64,000 nucleotides of DNA, taken from contig JAOZHY010000028.1 in NCBI GenBank assembly GCA_026014595.1, positions 120,905 to 184,904 of the forward strand, given 5' to 3'. The notes under the pieces are model-generated. The model made no database searches, was not told the DNA's origin, and saw only the letters and a program-made list of their open reading frames with translations. A program made the translations under genes and the position numbers. Shown here piece after piece: positions 49,380 through 58,126 of this stretch (positions are counted from its first letter, which is position 1; every line of letters starts with the position of its first letter). Source of the stretch: Candidatus Bathyarchaeota archaeon (GTDB taxonomy: Archaea; Thermoproteota; Bathyarchaeia; Bathyarchaeales; Bathycorpusculaceae).

Positions 49380-49796
49380 ATGGTAACCGCACTGACCTTG
49401 GAAACCTTAGCGAGCTTGTTATTGGCTGTGGCGTTTGGCGCCATCGTGGGCATAGAACGGGAGTTAATCCATAAACCCGCAGGACTGCGGACGCACATGC
49501 TTGTTTCGCTCGGCTCTTGCCTCTTCACCATAGTCTCGATAAGCTTCAGCATTGACCCAGCAAGGATAGCGGCTGGTATCGTGGCTGGAATCGGTTTCAT
49601 AGGTGCATGAACCATATGGGCGGAAAAAGACAAGGTGCAGGGAATAACAACCGCCGCCAGCTTGTGGGCTACAGCCGCCATTGGCTTAACAACTGGGACA
49701 GGCGATTATCCTTTGGCAGGCGTGGTGACGCTTCTCGTTGTTGTCATTCTCATCTCGAATAGGCTTCTAAGAAGAATAGGGCTCGAAAAAGACTAA
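49380..49796 (+). pseudogene. MgtC/SapB-family gene interrupted by an in-frame TGA
   Basis: The first 76 codons give an MgtC-like N-terminus with TM helices (GAIVGIERELIHKPAGLRTHMLVSLGS in parts) up to GIGFIGA. The next codon is TGA (49608-49610), where the family has Gly (FIGAGTI). The same frame continues without further stop, TIWAEKDKVQGITTAASLWATAA, to TAA at 49796. A single G-to-T change (GGA to TGA) explains it. TGA is used as a normal stop elsewhere in this window (larC, primase), so this is a pseudogene, a sequencing error, or rare readthrough. A TATA box about 28 bases before ATG 49380 suggests a leaderless message. Confidence 0.8.
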
Positions 49797-50021
49797 AACA
49801 ACGCCTCAGTGCGCAGTAATATCTGAGAAAATTCTGGCGTGTGAATTTTGAAGGATTTTATAAGAGGTAAAGAGTGTATGGATTACAGGTCTCAAGAGGC
49901 AAATTAGTCCCGAAAAAACGCATGACAATTTTACGACCCGAAGGGGCAAAAAGTATATACGATTGATCAAGCCACATGGCTGTTTTGTCATTTCAAGGAA
50001 AGCGTCTCAGGTGATGTGCTC

Positions 50022-50642
50022 ATGCTTCCGCTGTTCGTCGCATCACTGATAGAGAGCATTCCAGACTTAGTCAAGGCGATATTAGCACTCTTTATAATAG
50101 TGGATCCTTTTGGGAACATTCCAATTTTCATTGGTTTAACCAAAAAATTGAATAAAGACGAGAGAAGACGCGTCTTCCGCTCTGCGACCCTTACTGGTTT
50201 CTTTCTTCTCATAATCTTCGCTTTAACAGGGCAGTGGATTCTCACCTATTTCAATATCTCAATTTACAGCTTCATGATCGCTGGTGGCATACTCTTGTTG
50301 GTAATAGCCATTAAGCTTTTAATCGAAGGTGAATGGCATGAACCTGCTGGTTCTCTTGAAAGCTTGAGTGCGGTTCCAATTGCTGTGCCGCTTCTCGTCG
50401 GACCTGGAGCCATAACGACAACCATATTCAGCCTGCAAGAGTTCGGAATTATCATCACCGTAATTTCAGTTGTGGTCGTGTTCATCCTTGTATGGGTGCT
50501 TCTAAGGCTTATCGATCCAGTCCATAAATTCTTGGGCAATTCTGGTTCGGCTATAATCGCAAGGATCATGGCTCTTTTGATAGCGGCAATAGCTGTACAA
50601 TACATCATAAACGGTATAAACCATTATTTTCCAGTCGTCTAG
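50022..50642 (+). CDS. MarC-family (UPF0056) membrane protein
   Basis: 206 residues from ATG 50022, which has AGGTGA seven bases upstream; GTG 50016 is an alternative. About six TM helices; family motifs FIIVDPFGNIPIFIGLT and VPLLVGPGAITTTIF, with the MarC repeat-like symmetry. Function of MarC proteins is unsettled; they were once linked to antibiotic resistance, without firm support. Monocistronic, convergent with the GNAT gene. Confidence 0.85.
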   Translation: MLPLFVASLIESIPDLVKAILALFIIVDPFGNIPIFIGLTKKLNKDERRRVFRSATLTGFFLLIIFALTGQWILTYFNISIYSFMIAGGILLLVIAIKLLIEGEWHEPAGSLESLSAVPIAVPLLVGPGAITTTIFSLQEFGIIITVISVVVVFILVWVLLRLIDPVHKFLGNSGSAIIARIMALLIAAIAVQYIINGINHYFPVV

Positions 50643-50675
50643 CGTTGACGATAAGGTAGCGGGGCAAGCCTCTGG

Positions 50676-51137
50676 TTACAATTCTTTTGTTAGTAGGATG
50701 AAATCATTCTTGTACCAGAAGTTTCTCGCTGTAAACTCTTTTTTAAAGCCTTGTTTAATATAGTAGGCTATAGCGTCCCGGTACTGGTATGGAATCCATA
50801 CAAGAGCTAGATGGCACTCCTTCTCATTGCAGGTTTTAATGAATTTTTGGAAGAGTTTGTGTCTAATTCTCTCCCGCAAATTGAGAGGTAAGTCTTTCTT
50901 AACTTGGATTGCTGCCAAATGCCCGACTCCGCCTTGGATAGAGAAATGCATTGCCCCAACCAGTTCACCATTGTTTCTTGCAGCATAGAAAAACTCTCGC
51001 TTGTCAAAGTGTTCTGCTGCGAAGTCTGCCATCTCCACTGGAAAGATTTCCCTGAATTCTCTGATCGAAGATTGTGTGAAGAATGCCTCAACATCAGCGA
51101 CTTCTTCGCTTGAAACCTCATCCAGTTTCAGTCCCAT
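50676..51137 (-). CDS. GNAT-like acetyltransferase
   Basis: 153 residues with the GNAT fold outline: ELVGAMHFSIQGG (beta 4), HLAAIQVKKDLPLNLRERI where the acetyl-CoA loop falls, and FIKTCNEKECHLALVWI, then AIAYYIKQGFKKEF near the end. The P-loop is not the canonical Q/RxxGxG/A, so the match is moderate. Start ATG 51137. It lies 22 bases after the unknown 51160 gene on the same strand, probably one transcript. Substrate unknown. Confidence 0.6.
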   Translation of the reverse strand: MGLKLDEVSSEEVADVEAFFTQSSIREFREIFPVEMADFAAEHFDKREFFYAARNNGELVGAMHFSIQGGVGHLAAIQVKKDLPLNLRERIRHKLFQKFIKTCNEKECHLALVWIPYQYRDAIAYYIKQGFKKEFTARNFWYKNDFILLTKEL

Positions 51138-51159
51138 TGTGCCTCCCTCGAACGCATGT

Positions 51160-51744
51160 TTAAGCCGTTACTGCAACCTGATCCCTATTGATATTATGGG
51201 AAACTGCTGAATGTTTTTGACTGTTGTCTCTATTAGACGTGAGCACTATGCCTATTCTGCTTTTAAGGAAGTCTTCAAAAAATTTGAAAACCCCGCTTTG
51301 TGTTTTGTTTAATATCAAGCAAGCAATGCTGCCTGTAGCCATACTGCTAAAGCAGTACATAGCCGTTTTCTCAGACAACGCTTGATTTTCAGTGATAACT
51401 CTTGCCAACTCTTCTTGAGTCTGCATTGGAGGTTCAGACAATAACCAAGCTGTGTATGCAGCGTCAACTAGCCTGTAGGCGCCTCTTTCGATAACAATGC
51501 ACTTGGCCTTCTCTGCGATCTTTCTGAACGAGTATGCGTTAATAGGTGGCCTAGCAAAGATGAAATTGTGATATTCATTGTCTGCCTTTACCCAATCTTC
51601 GTTGCGGCTTACAATCCAACCTTTGGTTCTGCAATTTTCTTTGAAAAGTTCAAGAATGCCAACAATTTCGGTCAGAGAGACTGATCTCAGTTTGGAGGTT
51701 TCATTCAAAGATAGCCCAAGCCCAACAGGCTCTTGAGGCATCAT
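51160..51744 (-). CDS. unknown protein divergent from the HTH regulator
   Basis: Not recognised. 194 residues from ATG 51744, chosen because GAGGAGG lies eight bases upstream; a longer in-frame reading adds 11 residues. Soluble alpha/beta composition, with YHNFIFARPPINAYSF, then a helical part ending in a Ser/Asn-rich tail. It is divergent from the HTH regulator (51870), and the 125-base region between them carries an inverted TCGACTAA/TTAGTCAA pair. It leads into the GNAT-like gene. Function unknown. Confidence 0.45.
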   Translation of the reverse strand: MMPQEPVGLGLSLNETSKLRSVSLTEIVGILELFKENCRTKGWIVSRNEDWVKADNEYHNFIFARPPINAYSFRKIAEKAKCIVIERGAYRLVDAAYTAWLLSEPPMQTQEELARVITENQALSEKTAMYCFSSMATGSIACLILNKTQSGVFKFFEDFLKSRIGIVLTSNRDNSQKHSAVSHNINRDQVAVTA

Positions 51745-51789
51745 GTTGATTCCTCCTCGACGAGTCTTTTTTCGCAAAAAATTTATAGG

Positions 51790-51842
51790 TCGACTAAAAA
51801 TATTTAAATTTTACTGAAATAATAATTAGTCAACAAGACGAT
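51790..51842. promoter_or_regulatory. candidate regulator operator in the HTH promoter
   Basis: TCGACTAA (51790-51797) and TTAGTCAA (51826-51833) form an inverted repeat around a TATTTAAATTTT stretch. TAGTCAACAAGACGAT (51827-51842) matches TAATCAACAAGAAGAT before the thermosome gene at 14 of 16 positions. Confidence 0.5.
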
Positions 51843-51869
51843 GAAAATTTCACATAGGAACGTGAGAAT

Positions 51870-52295
51870 ATGACCTTGACTGAGGAATCGCTTGCAGAGT
51901 ATGTTCTCTTGTCAGTAAGAAAACCCTCAACTGTTGAGTACGAGACTGATCTTGAATGGATATGCCGAACATTTGGTTTCTTAGAATCCAGGGATAAGCA
52001 AAAAACCGCGTATTTCATCCTCAAAAATTTAATCGAAGCCGCTGCGCACAATGACGGTTTGACTAGCGACGAGTTGGCTGAGAAACTCTCCTTGACCAGG
52101 GGTACCATGGTCCACCATCTTAACAAGATGATGAAGAGCGGTTTAGTAATTTTTCACGAAGGCAAGTATAAGCTAAGAGAAAGAAGTCTGAAAAACACGG
52201 TGGAGGAAATTCAGCGAGATATTGAACGCTTATTCGAAAACATCATCGGAGTTGCCGAGTCTGTCGACAAAACCCTAGGGCTTGTCTCACGATAG
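51870..52295 (+). CDS. winged-helix transcription regulator next to the thermosome
   Basis: 141 residues. A central winged helix (about 55-108): AHNDGLTSDELAEKLSLTRGTMVHHLNKM in parts, then SGLVIFHEGKYKLRERSL as the wing, in the ArsR/Phr-like style, followed by a helical C-terminus that likely dimerises. Start ATG 51870, preceded by GGA-rich sequence. Its promoter shares a 16-bp motif with that of the thermosome gene 400 bases downstream, consistent with a heat-shock repressor that controls itself and the chaperonin. That role is inferred. Confidence 0.65.
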   Translation: MTLTEESLAEYVLLSVRKPSTVEYETDLEWICRTFGFLESRDKQKTAYFILKNLIEAAAHNDGLTSDELAEKLSLTRGTMVHHLNKMMKSGLVIFHEGKYKLRERSLKNTVEEIQRDIERLFENIIGVAESVDKTLGLVSR

Positions 52296-52343
52296 AGACT
52301 GTGAAAAATCAGTTTCCCATCTGCGAAGTCTTATCTAATGTCA

Positions 52344-52524
52344 TCGATGAGTGGTTGGGTGTACACTCGCTTTTGGGTTTCACCTGGGCGTCCCCGGGAT
52401 CGGCACATATCAAAGACGTTTAACTGCGAGCGTCCTCGCGATACTCATCGACCGATGTGCCTTGCCCAATTGCTATTTGTGCCCCGTTCCACTCATCTCG
52501 TGGAGAGTGCTTCAGCAATTGGGC
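52344..52524. ncRNA. candidate structured RNA between the HTH and thermosome genes
   Basis: A 181-base stretch with unusually dense complementarity. TCGATGAGT (52344-52352) pairs with ACTCATCGA (52443-52451). GGCACAT (52402-52408) pairs with ATGTGCC (52455-52461), giving a pseudoknot order. Two hairpins have the same CGTC loop: CCTGGG-CGTC-CCCGGG (52383-52398) and GCGAG-CGTC-CTCGC (52426-52439). GCCCAATTGC (52464-52473) pairs with GCAATTGGGC (52515-52524). On the minus strand, an AT-rich box lies before 52524 and a TTTTT run lies near 52305, so that strand could be an independent gene. Strand and identity are open. Confidence 0.5.
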
Positions 52525-52580
52525 ATTTCACAGATTAAAAATATCTTTGCTTTGTTATTTAAGGTTTACTGTTTTCATAA

Positions 52581-52616
52581 TTGTTGAACAAGTCAATCAT
52601 TAATCAACAAGAAGAT
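52581..52616. promoter_or_regulatory. candidate operator of the thermosome gene
   Basis: TTGTTGA (52581-52587) and TCAACAA (52604-52610) form a perfect inverted repeat of 7 bases. TAATCAACAAGAAGAT (52601-52616) matches the HTH promoter motif. The TATA-like TTTATATTT follows at once (52617-52625), so a bound regulator would affect assembly of the initiation complex. Confidence 0.5.
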
Positions 52617-52697
52617 TTATATTTGAGAATTTTGCATTATAAAAAACTGCTATGTGAAGTTTCGCTCTTAGCAAGAAAGTTAGGAGAGTGATCAAAC

Positions 52698-54338
52698 ATG
52701 GCAGCTGTACCTTCAGGAAACATACCCGTACTTGTCTTAAAAGAAGGGACAGGAAGAACAACCGGAAGAGAAGCACAAAAAAACAATATTATGGCAGCCA
52801 AAATAGTAGCGGAAACTGTAAAAACCACTCTTGGACCGCGCGGAATGGACAAGATGCTCGTAAGCAGTCTAGGAGACGTAACCATAACCAACGACGGCGC
52901 AACAATCCTAAAAGAACTTGACGTGCAGCACCCTGCAGCGAAGATGATGGTTGAAGTTGCAAAAGCGCAAGACAACGAAGTTGGCGACGGCACAACAACG
53001 TCTGTGGTGTTGGCTGGAGAACTCTTATCGAAAGCTGAGAATCTTCTTGATCAGAACGTCCATCCAACTATCATCATCGACGGCTACAAAAAAGCCGCAG
53101 ACAAAGCCAAAGAAGCACTAGAGCAGATAGCGATGCCCGTTAGCATAAAGGATGATTCGCTCTTAGTTAACGTGGCTTTGACTTCGATGGGAAGCAAAGG
53201 CATAACAAGCGCAAAAGAACACTTCGCAAGACTCGCGGTAGATGCAGTAAAGCAGGTTGCTGAGGAAACAAACGGAAGGATCAAAGCTGACATAGACCTG
53301 ATAAAAATCCTCAAGAAACACGGCAAAAGCCTGGAAGACACTGAACTCGTGCGGGGCATGGTTATTGACAAGGAAATTGCCAGCAGCCAGATGCCTAAAC
53401 GCATAGAAAAAGCGAAAATAGCGTTGCTGAACGCCAAGCTGGAGATTGAGAAGACGGAGTTCGACGCGAAAATCAACATAGAAAGCCCAGAACAGATGAA
53501 AATGTTTCTGGACGAAGAAGAGCGCATGCTCAAAGAGATGGTAGACCAAGTGCGCAGCACAGGTGCGAACGTTTTGTTCTGTGAGAAAGGCATCGACGAT
53601 TTGGCATTACACTTTTTGGCAAAAAGCGGCATCATAGCAGTGAAAAGCGTGAGCAGCAGCGACATGGAAAAACTGGCGCGAGCGACAGGCGCAAAAATCG
53701 TAGCAAGCGTCAAAGACTTGACAGCTGACGTTTTAGGTGAAGCAAAGACTGTAGAAGAAGTCAAGATCGGTGACGACAAGCTCGTTTACGTGCGAGAATG
53801 CAAGAACCCGAAGGCAGTCACCATCGTGGTTCGAGGCGGTTCAGAACACGTTGTTGATGAAGCGGAACGTTCACTTCACGATGCCTTATGCGTGGTCAGG
53901 AACGCTATTGAGGATGGGAAGATAGTTGCTGGCGGCGGCGCACCCGAAGCTGAAATAGCGAAGGTGCTGAGAAAATACGCGGTTAAGGTCGGTGGGCGCG
54001 AACAACTCGCTATCGAAGCTTATGCAGATGCTGTGGAGGCAATTCCGATGATGCTTGCTGAAAACGCTGGCTTAGACCCAATTGACATTATGGTCTCGTT
54101 AAGAGCAGAGCATGAGAGTCAACACAGCCCCTATTACGGCGTTGATGTGTTCTCTGGCAAAATCAAGAACATGCTAGACCTCAACGTTATCGAGCCGGTG
54201 CGAGTGAAGCAGCAGGTAATCAAGTCGGCGACAGAAGCGGCAAACATGATTCTGAAGATAGATGACTTAATCGCAGCGAAGGGCATGGAAAAAGAACCGA
54301 AAACGCCGAAGAAGCCTGAAGAGCCAAGCTTTGATTAA
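52698..54338 (+). CDS. thermosome subunit (group II chaperonin)
   Basis: ATP-dependent folding chamber subunit in the cytosol. 546 residues, the usual size. Typical motifs: [28 protein letters not shown] in parts, [15 protein letters not shown] with the nucleotide-binding Asp, and the C-terminal [14 protein letters not shown], then a short Lys/Pro/Glu tail rather than the GGM repeats of many group II chaperonins. Start ATG 52698 follows GGAGAG. It is followed 40 bases later by an Hsp20 gene, together forming a heat-shock unit under a presumed shared operator. Confidence 0.95.
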   Translation: MAAVPSGNIPVLVLKEGTGRTTGREAQKNNIMAAKIVAETVKTTLGPRGMDKMLVSSLGDVTITNDGATILKELDVQHPAAKMMVEVAKAQDNEVGDGTTTSVVLAGELLSKAENLLDQNVHPTIIIDGYKKAADKAKEALEQIAMPVSIKDDSLLVNVALTSMGSKGITSAKEHFARLAVDAVKQVAEETNGRIKADIDLIKILKKHGKSLEDTELVRGMVIDKEIASSQMPKRIEKAKIALLNAKLEIEKTEFDAKINIESPEQMKMFLDEEERMLKEMVDQVRSTGANVLFCEKGIDDLALHFLAKSGIIAVKSVSSSDMEKLARATGAKIVASVKDLTADVLGEAKTVEEVKIGDDKLVYVRECKNPKAVTIVVRGGSEHVVDEAERSLHDALCVVRNAIEDGKIVAGGGAPEAEIAKVLRKYAVKVGGREQLAIEAYADAVEAIPMMLAENAGLDPIDIMVSLRAEHESQHSPYYGVDVFSGKIKNMLDLNVIEPVRVKQQVIKSATEAANMILKIDDLIAAKGMEKEPKTPKKPEEPSFD

Positions 54339-54378
54339 CAGCAGGCATATCCCTTTCTTGATGAGGAAGTGAACGTTA

Positions 54379-54990
54379 ATGTACAATGACGAAGATGATT
54401 GGGTTCCCGGCTGGTTCCGACGGAGATACTATCCATTCTTCGGAAGAAGCTTATTTGATAGTTTAGAGGCACAGTTTAGGGAAATTCACGAGTACATGCA
54501 GCGTGAGTTTCAGGAACTTGCGAAGATAGCGCCAAAAGACCTGCACCAAACCAGAGTGTTACCCGATGGAACAAGAGTAGATGAGTGGGGACCATTCGTT
54601 TACGGCTACACTATGAAAATTGGTCCTGATGGCAAGCCAGAAATCCGCGAGTTCGGAAACATCAAACCTCAGCCTAAACTTGGCAGAACAGCCTTGGATA
54701 TAAAGAAAGAGAGGGAGCCTCTGGTTGATGTGGCTGTCATGGACGGTGACGTTAAAGTTGTTGCTGAATTGCCAGGAGTTGACAAAAACGACATCAAACT
54801 TCACGGAACCGAGGATACCCTGACGATTTCTGTCGACAACCCTGAACGCAGCTACTACAAGGAAATTGAGTTGCCCAGAAAAGTAGACGTCAGAAACGCC
54901 AAATCAACCTATAAGAACGGCGTGCTGGAAGTAACTTTACACATAAGAAAAGAAGACCAGCCAAAAGGCGAATCGATAAAAATCGATTAA
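54379..54990 (+). CDS. Hsp20/alpha-crystallin small heat-shock protein
   Basis: 203 residues. An N-terminal acidic/aromatic region (about 1-110, with FGRSLFDSLEAQFREIHEYM in part) is followed by the alpha-crystallin domain: VDVAVMDGDVKVVAELPGV, KNDIKLHGTEDTLTISV, and the closing STYKNGVLEVTL. Start ATG 54379 follows GAGGAAG. It likely shares a transcript with the thermosome. Its C-terminal signature recalls the Hsp20-like gene in the uL15-secY operon. Confidence 0.92.
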   Translation: MYNDEDDWVPGWFRRRYYPFFGRSLFDSLEAQFREIHEYMQREFQELAKIAPKDLHQTRVLPDGTRVDEWGPFVYGYTMKIGPDGKPEIREFGNIKPQPKLGRTALDIKKEREPLVDVAVMDGDVKVVAELPGVDKNDIKLHGTEDTLTISVDNPERSYYKEIELPRKVDVRNAKSTYKNGVLEVTLHIRKEDQPKGESIKID

Positions 54991-55010
54991 CTTGTCTGTA
55001 ACCCCTCTTT

Positions 55011-56489
55011 TTATTCTTCCTTGTTATTAATTTTCTTGATCTTGATGTACATACTAAATTTCTTAGAATCTTTTATGATGCGCGCCAAGCAGGGTTCAAC
55101 AACTGTCAGATGCTTCCTGTCCAACAATACGTGCATAAATCTTCCCTCTTTAGGCGAGTTTCCCTCTTGTTCGATGCTTTTAATGGTTTTGTGAGTGGCA
55201 AGGTCGCTGTTCTTGGTTGCTAAGTCAAAAATGCAAGGATGGAGCTGCGGAGGAGAAGCTATTCTTCCATGTATCTCCTTTGGTTTAAAAGGCCAAATTT
55301 TCTCCTTTAGAAGGTTTTGCAGTTGCGTTCCCCTTCTAATTGAGTCGTCAACCAGAATTATACTTTTATCCTTTATTATTTGTGGGTTAGGCACCTGTTT
55401 GTATTTTGCAATGAGTTCTCGTCTGTGCTGAACTGGAGGGATGTAGCTTCTTCCCCAGCCTGGTGTGTATTTGATTAGTGGGCGCCTGAGGGGGGCAACC
55501 AAATCCAAAACATGCTTCATGCTTGCTTCAAGTTCATTTGAATCAATCTTGCCTTGGTTAAATTCTGAAAGGAGTTCTTGGACTTTTTCCTTGGCGAGCT
55601 CGATTTTTCTTTTGACGTATCCAACCGAGTGCGGAAGACCAGAATCAGCAATACCTAACACCAAATCAGCTTTCACATCGTCATTTTCAGCTAGAAATCC
55701 GCCGCACCGTTCTCTGACGATTTCGGAGTTTATTCCGTAGAAGTCTGAAGCTGGAAAACCTGAGTAAACATGAAGGAAAGGGCAAAATCTCTTCTTGCCA
55801 TGAGTAGGTTCCCTTGTCTTTAAGCCGTCTACTCCGAATGAAACTATTTCGCGGTAATCAAGAAACTTTGTAACCTGATACCCCAAGTTTGGAAAACACG
55901 TGGTCTCAGAAGCAACTGCCCAGCTTTGCTCCTTGGAACCAACTACTAAGGGAAAGGTATCTCCAACTGCATATATAGCCCGCTCCTTTTCCGAAAGCAA
56001 AAGCAGAGATATTGAACCTGTAATCTTCTCGTACATCTTCTCTATGCCGTCAACTACACTATTTCCCGTGCATATTAACTCGCCAACAATCTCAGTTTGA
56101 TTGAGGCTGCTCATTCGTGTCTTCTGGCGTGACTTCTTGAAGGTTGCACCTTTTTCAATAAGTTCTGTGTACAACTCTTTGGAATTCTTTATTAAACCAA
56201 TCGTGCAGAGAGCAAAATTTCCTATTTTTGTTTCGAACTTGATCGGTTGCTCCTCTTTTGTATCGCTTATTACGCCTATGCCTAATTTGCCTTTCAGTTT
56301 TCCATAGTATTTGCCGAATTTTGATTTAAACTGACTATTGCTAATGTCATGAGAATAAATTTCTATTTCACCGTCAAGTAAGGCTAAGCCTCCAACCTCG
56401 GTTCCAAGATGAGTGTTGTAATCAGTCCCAAAGAACAAGTCTCTTGTGCAACTATCTTTTGAGGCTACTCCGAACAGACCGCCTAACAT
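55011..56489 (-). CDS. amidophosphoribosyltransferase-like protein lacking the catalytic cysteine
   Basis: 492 residues, homologous in layout to PurF: an N-terminal Ntn glutaminase-like domain and a C-terminal phosphoribosyltransferase domain with the PRPP motif IILVDDSIRRGTQ. In PurF the mature N-terminus is Cys, in the context CGIFG; here the start reads MLGGLFGV, so the nucleophile is missing and glutamine use is unlikely. RPLIKYTPGWGRSYIPP and other PurF-like blocks persist. Ammonia-dependent or non-purine function is possible. An inverted repeat CCGTAC/GTACGG lies 12-31 bases before ATG 56489. No pur genes adjoin it. Confidence 0.75.
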   Translation of the reverse strand: MLGGLFGVASKDSCTRDLFFGTDYNTHLGTEVGGLALLDGEIEIYSHDISNSQFKSKFGKYYGKLKGKLGIGVISDTKEEQPIKFETKIGNFALCTIGLIKNSKELYTELIEKGATFKKSRQKTRMSSLNQTEIVGELICTGNSVVDGIEKMYEKITGSISLLLLSEKERAIYAVGDTFPLVVGSKEQSWAVASETTCFPNLGYQVTKFLDYREIVSFGVDGLKTREPTHGKKRFCPFLHVYSGFPASDFYGINSEIVRERCGGFLAENDDVKADLVLGIADSGLPHSVGYVKRKIELAKEKVQELLSEFNQGKIDSNELEASMKHVLDLVAPLRRPLIKYTPGWGRSYIPPVQHRRELIAKYKQVPNPQIIKDKSIILVDDSIRRGTQLQNLLKEKIWPFKPKEIHGRIASPPQLHPCIFDLATKNSDLATHKTIKSIEQEGNSPKEGRFMHVLLDRKHLTVVEPCLARIIKDSKKFSMYIKIKKINNKEE

Positions 56490-56729
56490 TTGTCGTACAT
56501 CCGTACTTGCTTTGGTACGGCTTTAACCTAAACGGCTTTACTGAGGTTACCACTTTAGCATCAAGTAAAAGGATTTCCGCTTCCCAATCCAAGTTCTATC
56601 TTGGAAAAACATCATTAAAGGTTATTAAGCCAACAAAACAAACGAGTATAGATGGGAAGGGAGAAACTCGTGAATCAATGCAATAAGCTCACGAGAAAAG
56701 CATGGATTTCGAGTTCTCAGGGATGAGTT

Positions 56730-57449
56730 ATGGTTGAGGACTTGCTGCTAAACATAATCTTGCTTGTTACATGTTACGCCTATATTTTAGCTGTCATATT
56801 TCTTTCAGGAAAAGCTTCTAAGCTTTTTGGTTTTTCCGGCAAAACCTCACGGAAATTCTTGCATATTATGATTGGAAATTTGTCTTTCCTCATTCCCCTC
56901 TTTACGTTGAATTCCTTTCCCTTAAATTTCCCGTTTTTTGTTGCAGCTCCATTCGTACTAATAACATTCCTCGCTTCACCCTATTCACCCATTCATGCCT
57001 TGAATGAAAGGCTTGGAGGTTTAACGGGAATAACTGAAGAAGGCCATTACTTAGGTCTCGTTTACTACGCATTCTCGTATACATTATTGGCGGTGTTTTT
57101 CGCATCCAGACCCTACATAATTGCAGCTGGGATTCTACCTATGGCTTATGGCGACGCGTCAGCTGCAATAATCGGAGAAAAATACGGAAAGACCCGATAC
57201 CGAATTTTCACAACCAAAAGCTTGGAGGGCTCGGCAGCGATGTTTACCGCAAGCTTTCTCAGTCTCGAAGCCAGCATGCTTTTCTTTTCGCACATTTACT
57301 TCTTGCCAATCCAAACTCTGACGCTGGCGGCAACAGAAGTGGCTTCCGCGGTCACTCTCGCTGAAGCCTTTTCACCCATAGGATTTGACAATATAACAGT
57401 CCCAATGCTTGGTGCGTCACTTTTTCTGCTGTTTAGCGGAGGTGTATAA
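56730..57449 (+). CDS. dolichol/phytol kinase-like membrane protein
   Basis: 239 residues with about seven TM helices, of the CTP-dependent polyprenol kinase / cytidylyltransferase-like group. The early SRKFLHIMIGN and the late MAYGDASAAIIGEKYGK, then TTKSLEGSAAMF, match the SEC59/VTE5 pattern. In archaea it may phosphorylate an isoprenoid alcohol for lipid or glycosylation carriers; the substrate is not readable. Start ATG 56730 follows GGGATGAG. It overlaps the next gene by eight bases. Confidence 0.75.
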   Translation: MVEDLLLNIILLVTCYAYILAVIFLSGKASKLFGFSGKTSRKFLHIMIGNLSFLIPLFTLNSFPLNFPFFVAAPFVLITFLASPYSPIHALNERLGGLTGITEEGHYLGLVYYAFSYTLLAVFFASRPYIIAAGILPMAYGDASAAIIGEKYGKTRYRIFTTKSLEGSAAMFTASFLSLEASMLFFSHIYFLPIQTLTLAATEVASAVTLAEAFSPIGFDNITVPMLGASLFLLFSGGV

Positions 57450-58023
57450 AATTCAATTCATAGTCATTGACGGGTTAGACGCTTCTGGAAAAACCACTCA
57501 GGCCCGTCGTCTCGTTAAATTCCTGCAAAACCAAGGCAAGGCAGTATGCCTTCGCGTTCACCCTTCGGATGATAATTTTCTAGGAGCCAACGCCAAACGC
57601 TTTCTCCAAGCCAGCGGTTCAAGTGCGCACTTTGCTTCAGCACTGTTCTACATGCTTGATGTCCTGCATTCGATAGTTAAGTACAGGTGGCGCGACTACG
57701 ATTACATAATTTTTGTAAGGTATTTAATGGGAACAGCGTACTTACCTTCACCAATGGACAAGATTGCCTACTGCTTCTTTTCTGCTCTCGTGCCAAAACC
57801 CGAAAAAATGCTTTTCATCGACATCAAACCCGAAGACGCTTACAAGCGAATTGTGAAAAGAACCCGAGACACAATTGAAATGTTTGAAAACCCAGAAGCA
57901 CTTGCAAAGGTTAGGGAGAAAGGAATTGCGTTGACGACACTAGGCAAATGGCTTGTTATCGACGGAAGCAGACCTCAGTTAGAGGTCGAATTGCTGATAC
58001 GCAACTTGCTGAAGCCAGAATGA
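57442..58023 (+). CDS. thymidylate kinase-like P-loop kinase
   Basis: 193 residues from GTG 57442, placed inside the end of the upstream gene with GGAG just before it; the P-loop GLDASGKTT then lies near residues 10-18 as usual. A later DIKPEDAYKRIVKRTRDTIEMFEN segment is in the lid region. dTMP kinase is the closest recognised family, but divergence leaves room for another nucleoside-monophosphate or lipid-linked substrate, especially given its coupling to a polyprenol-kinase-like gene. Confidence 0.7.
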   Translation: MYKIQFIVIDGLDASGKTTQARRLVKFLQNQGKAVCLRVHPSDDNFLGANAKRFLQASGSSAHFASALFYMLDVLHSIVKYRWRDYDYIIFVRYLMGTAYLPSPMDKIAYCFFSALVPKPEKMLFIDIKPEDAYKRIVKRTRDTIEMFENPEALAKVREKGIALTTLGKWLVIDGSRPQLEVELLIRNLLKPE

Positions 58024-58126
58024 GACAAGCCTATTCTGGTTTACCTTAGCGCTGTCCAATATGCTAGCGTGAATAAAAAGCATGCTTAGATTAGAAATCG
58101 GCGCAGGAACCTATCGAGAGGTGTGC

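Noticed and set aside
49608..49610. TGA recoded as glycine or selenocysteine in the mgtC-like gene
   Set aside because: TGA ends normal genes in the window, the family residue is Gly, and no selenocysteine element is evident. A broken gene or sequence error is simpler.
52344..52524. RNase P RNA or SRP RNA as the identity of the structured stretch
   Set aside because: The conserved RNase P core sequence and the SRP helix-8 tetraloop region are not present on either strand.
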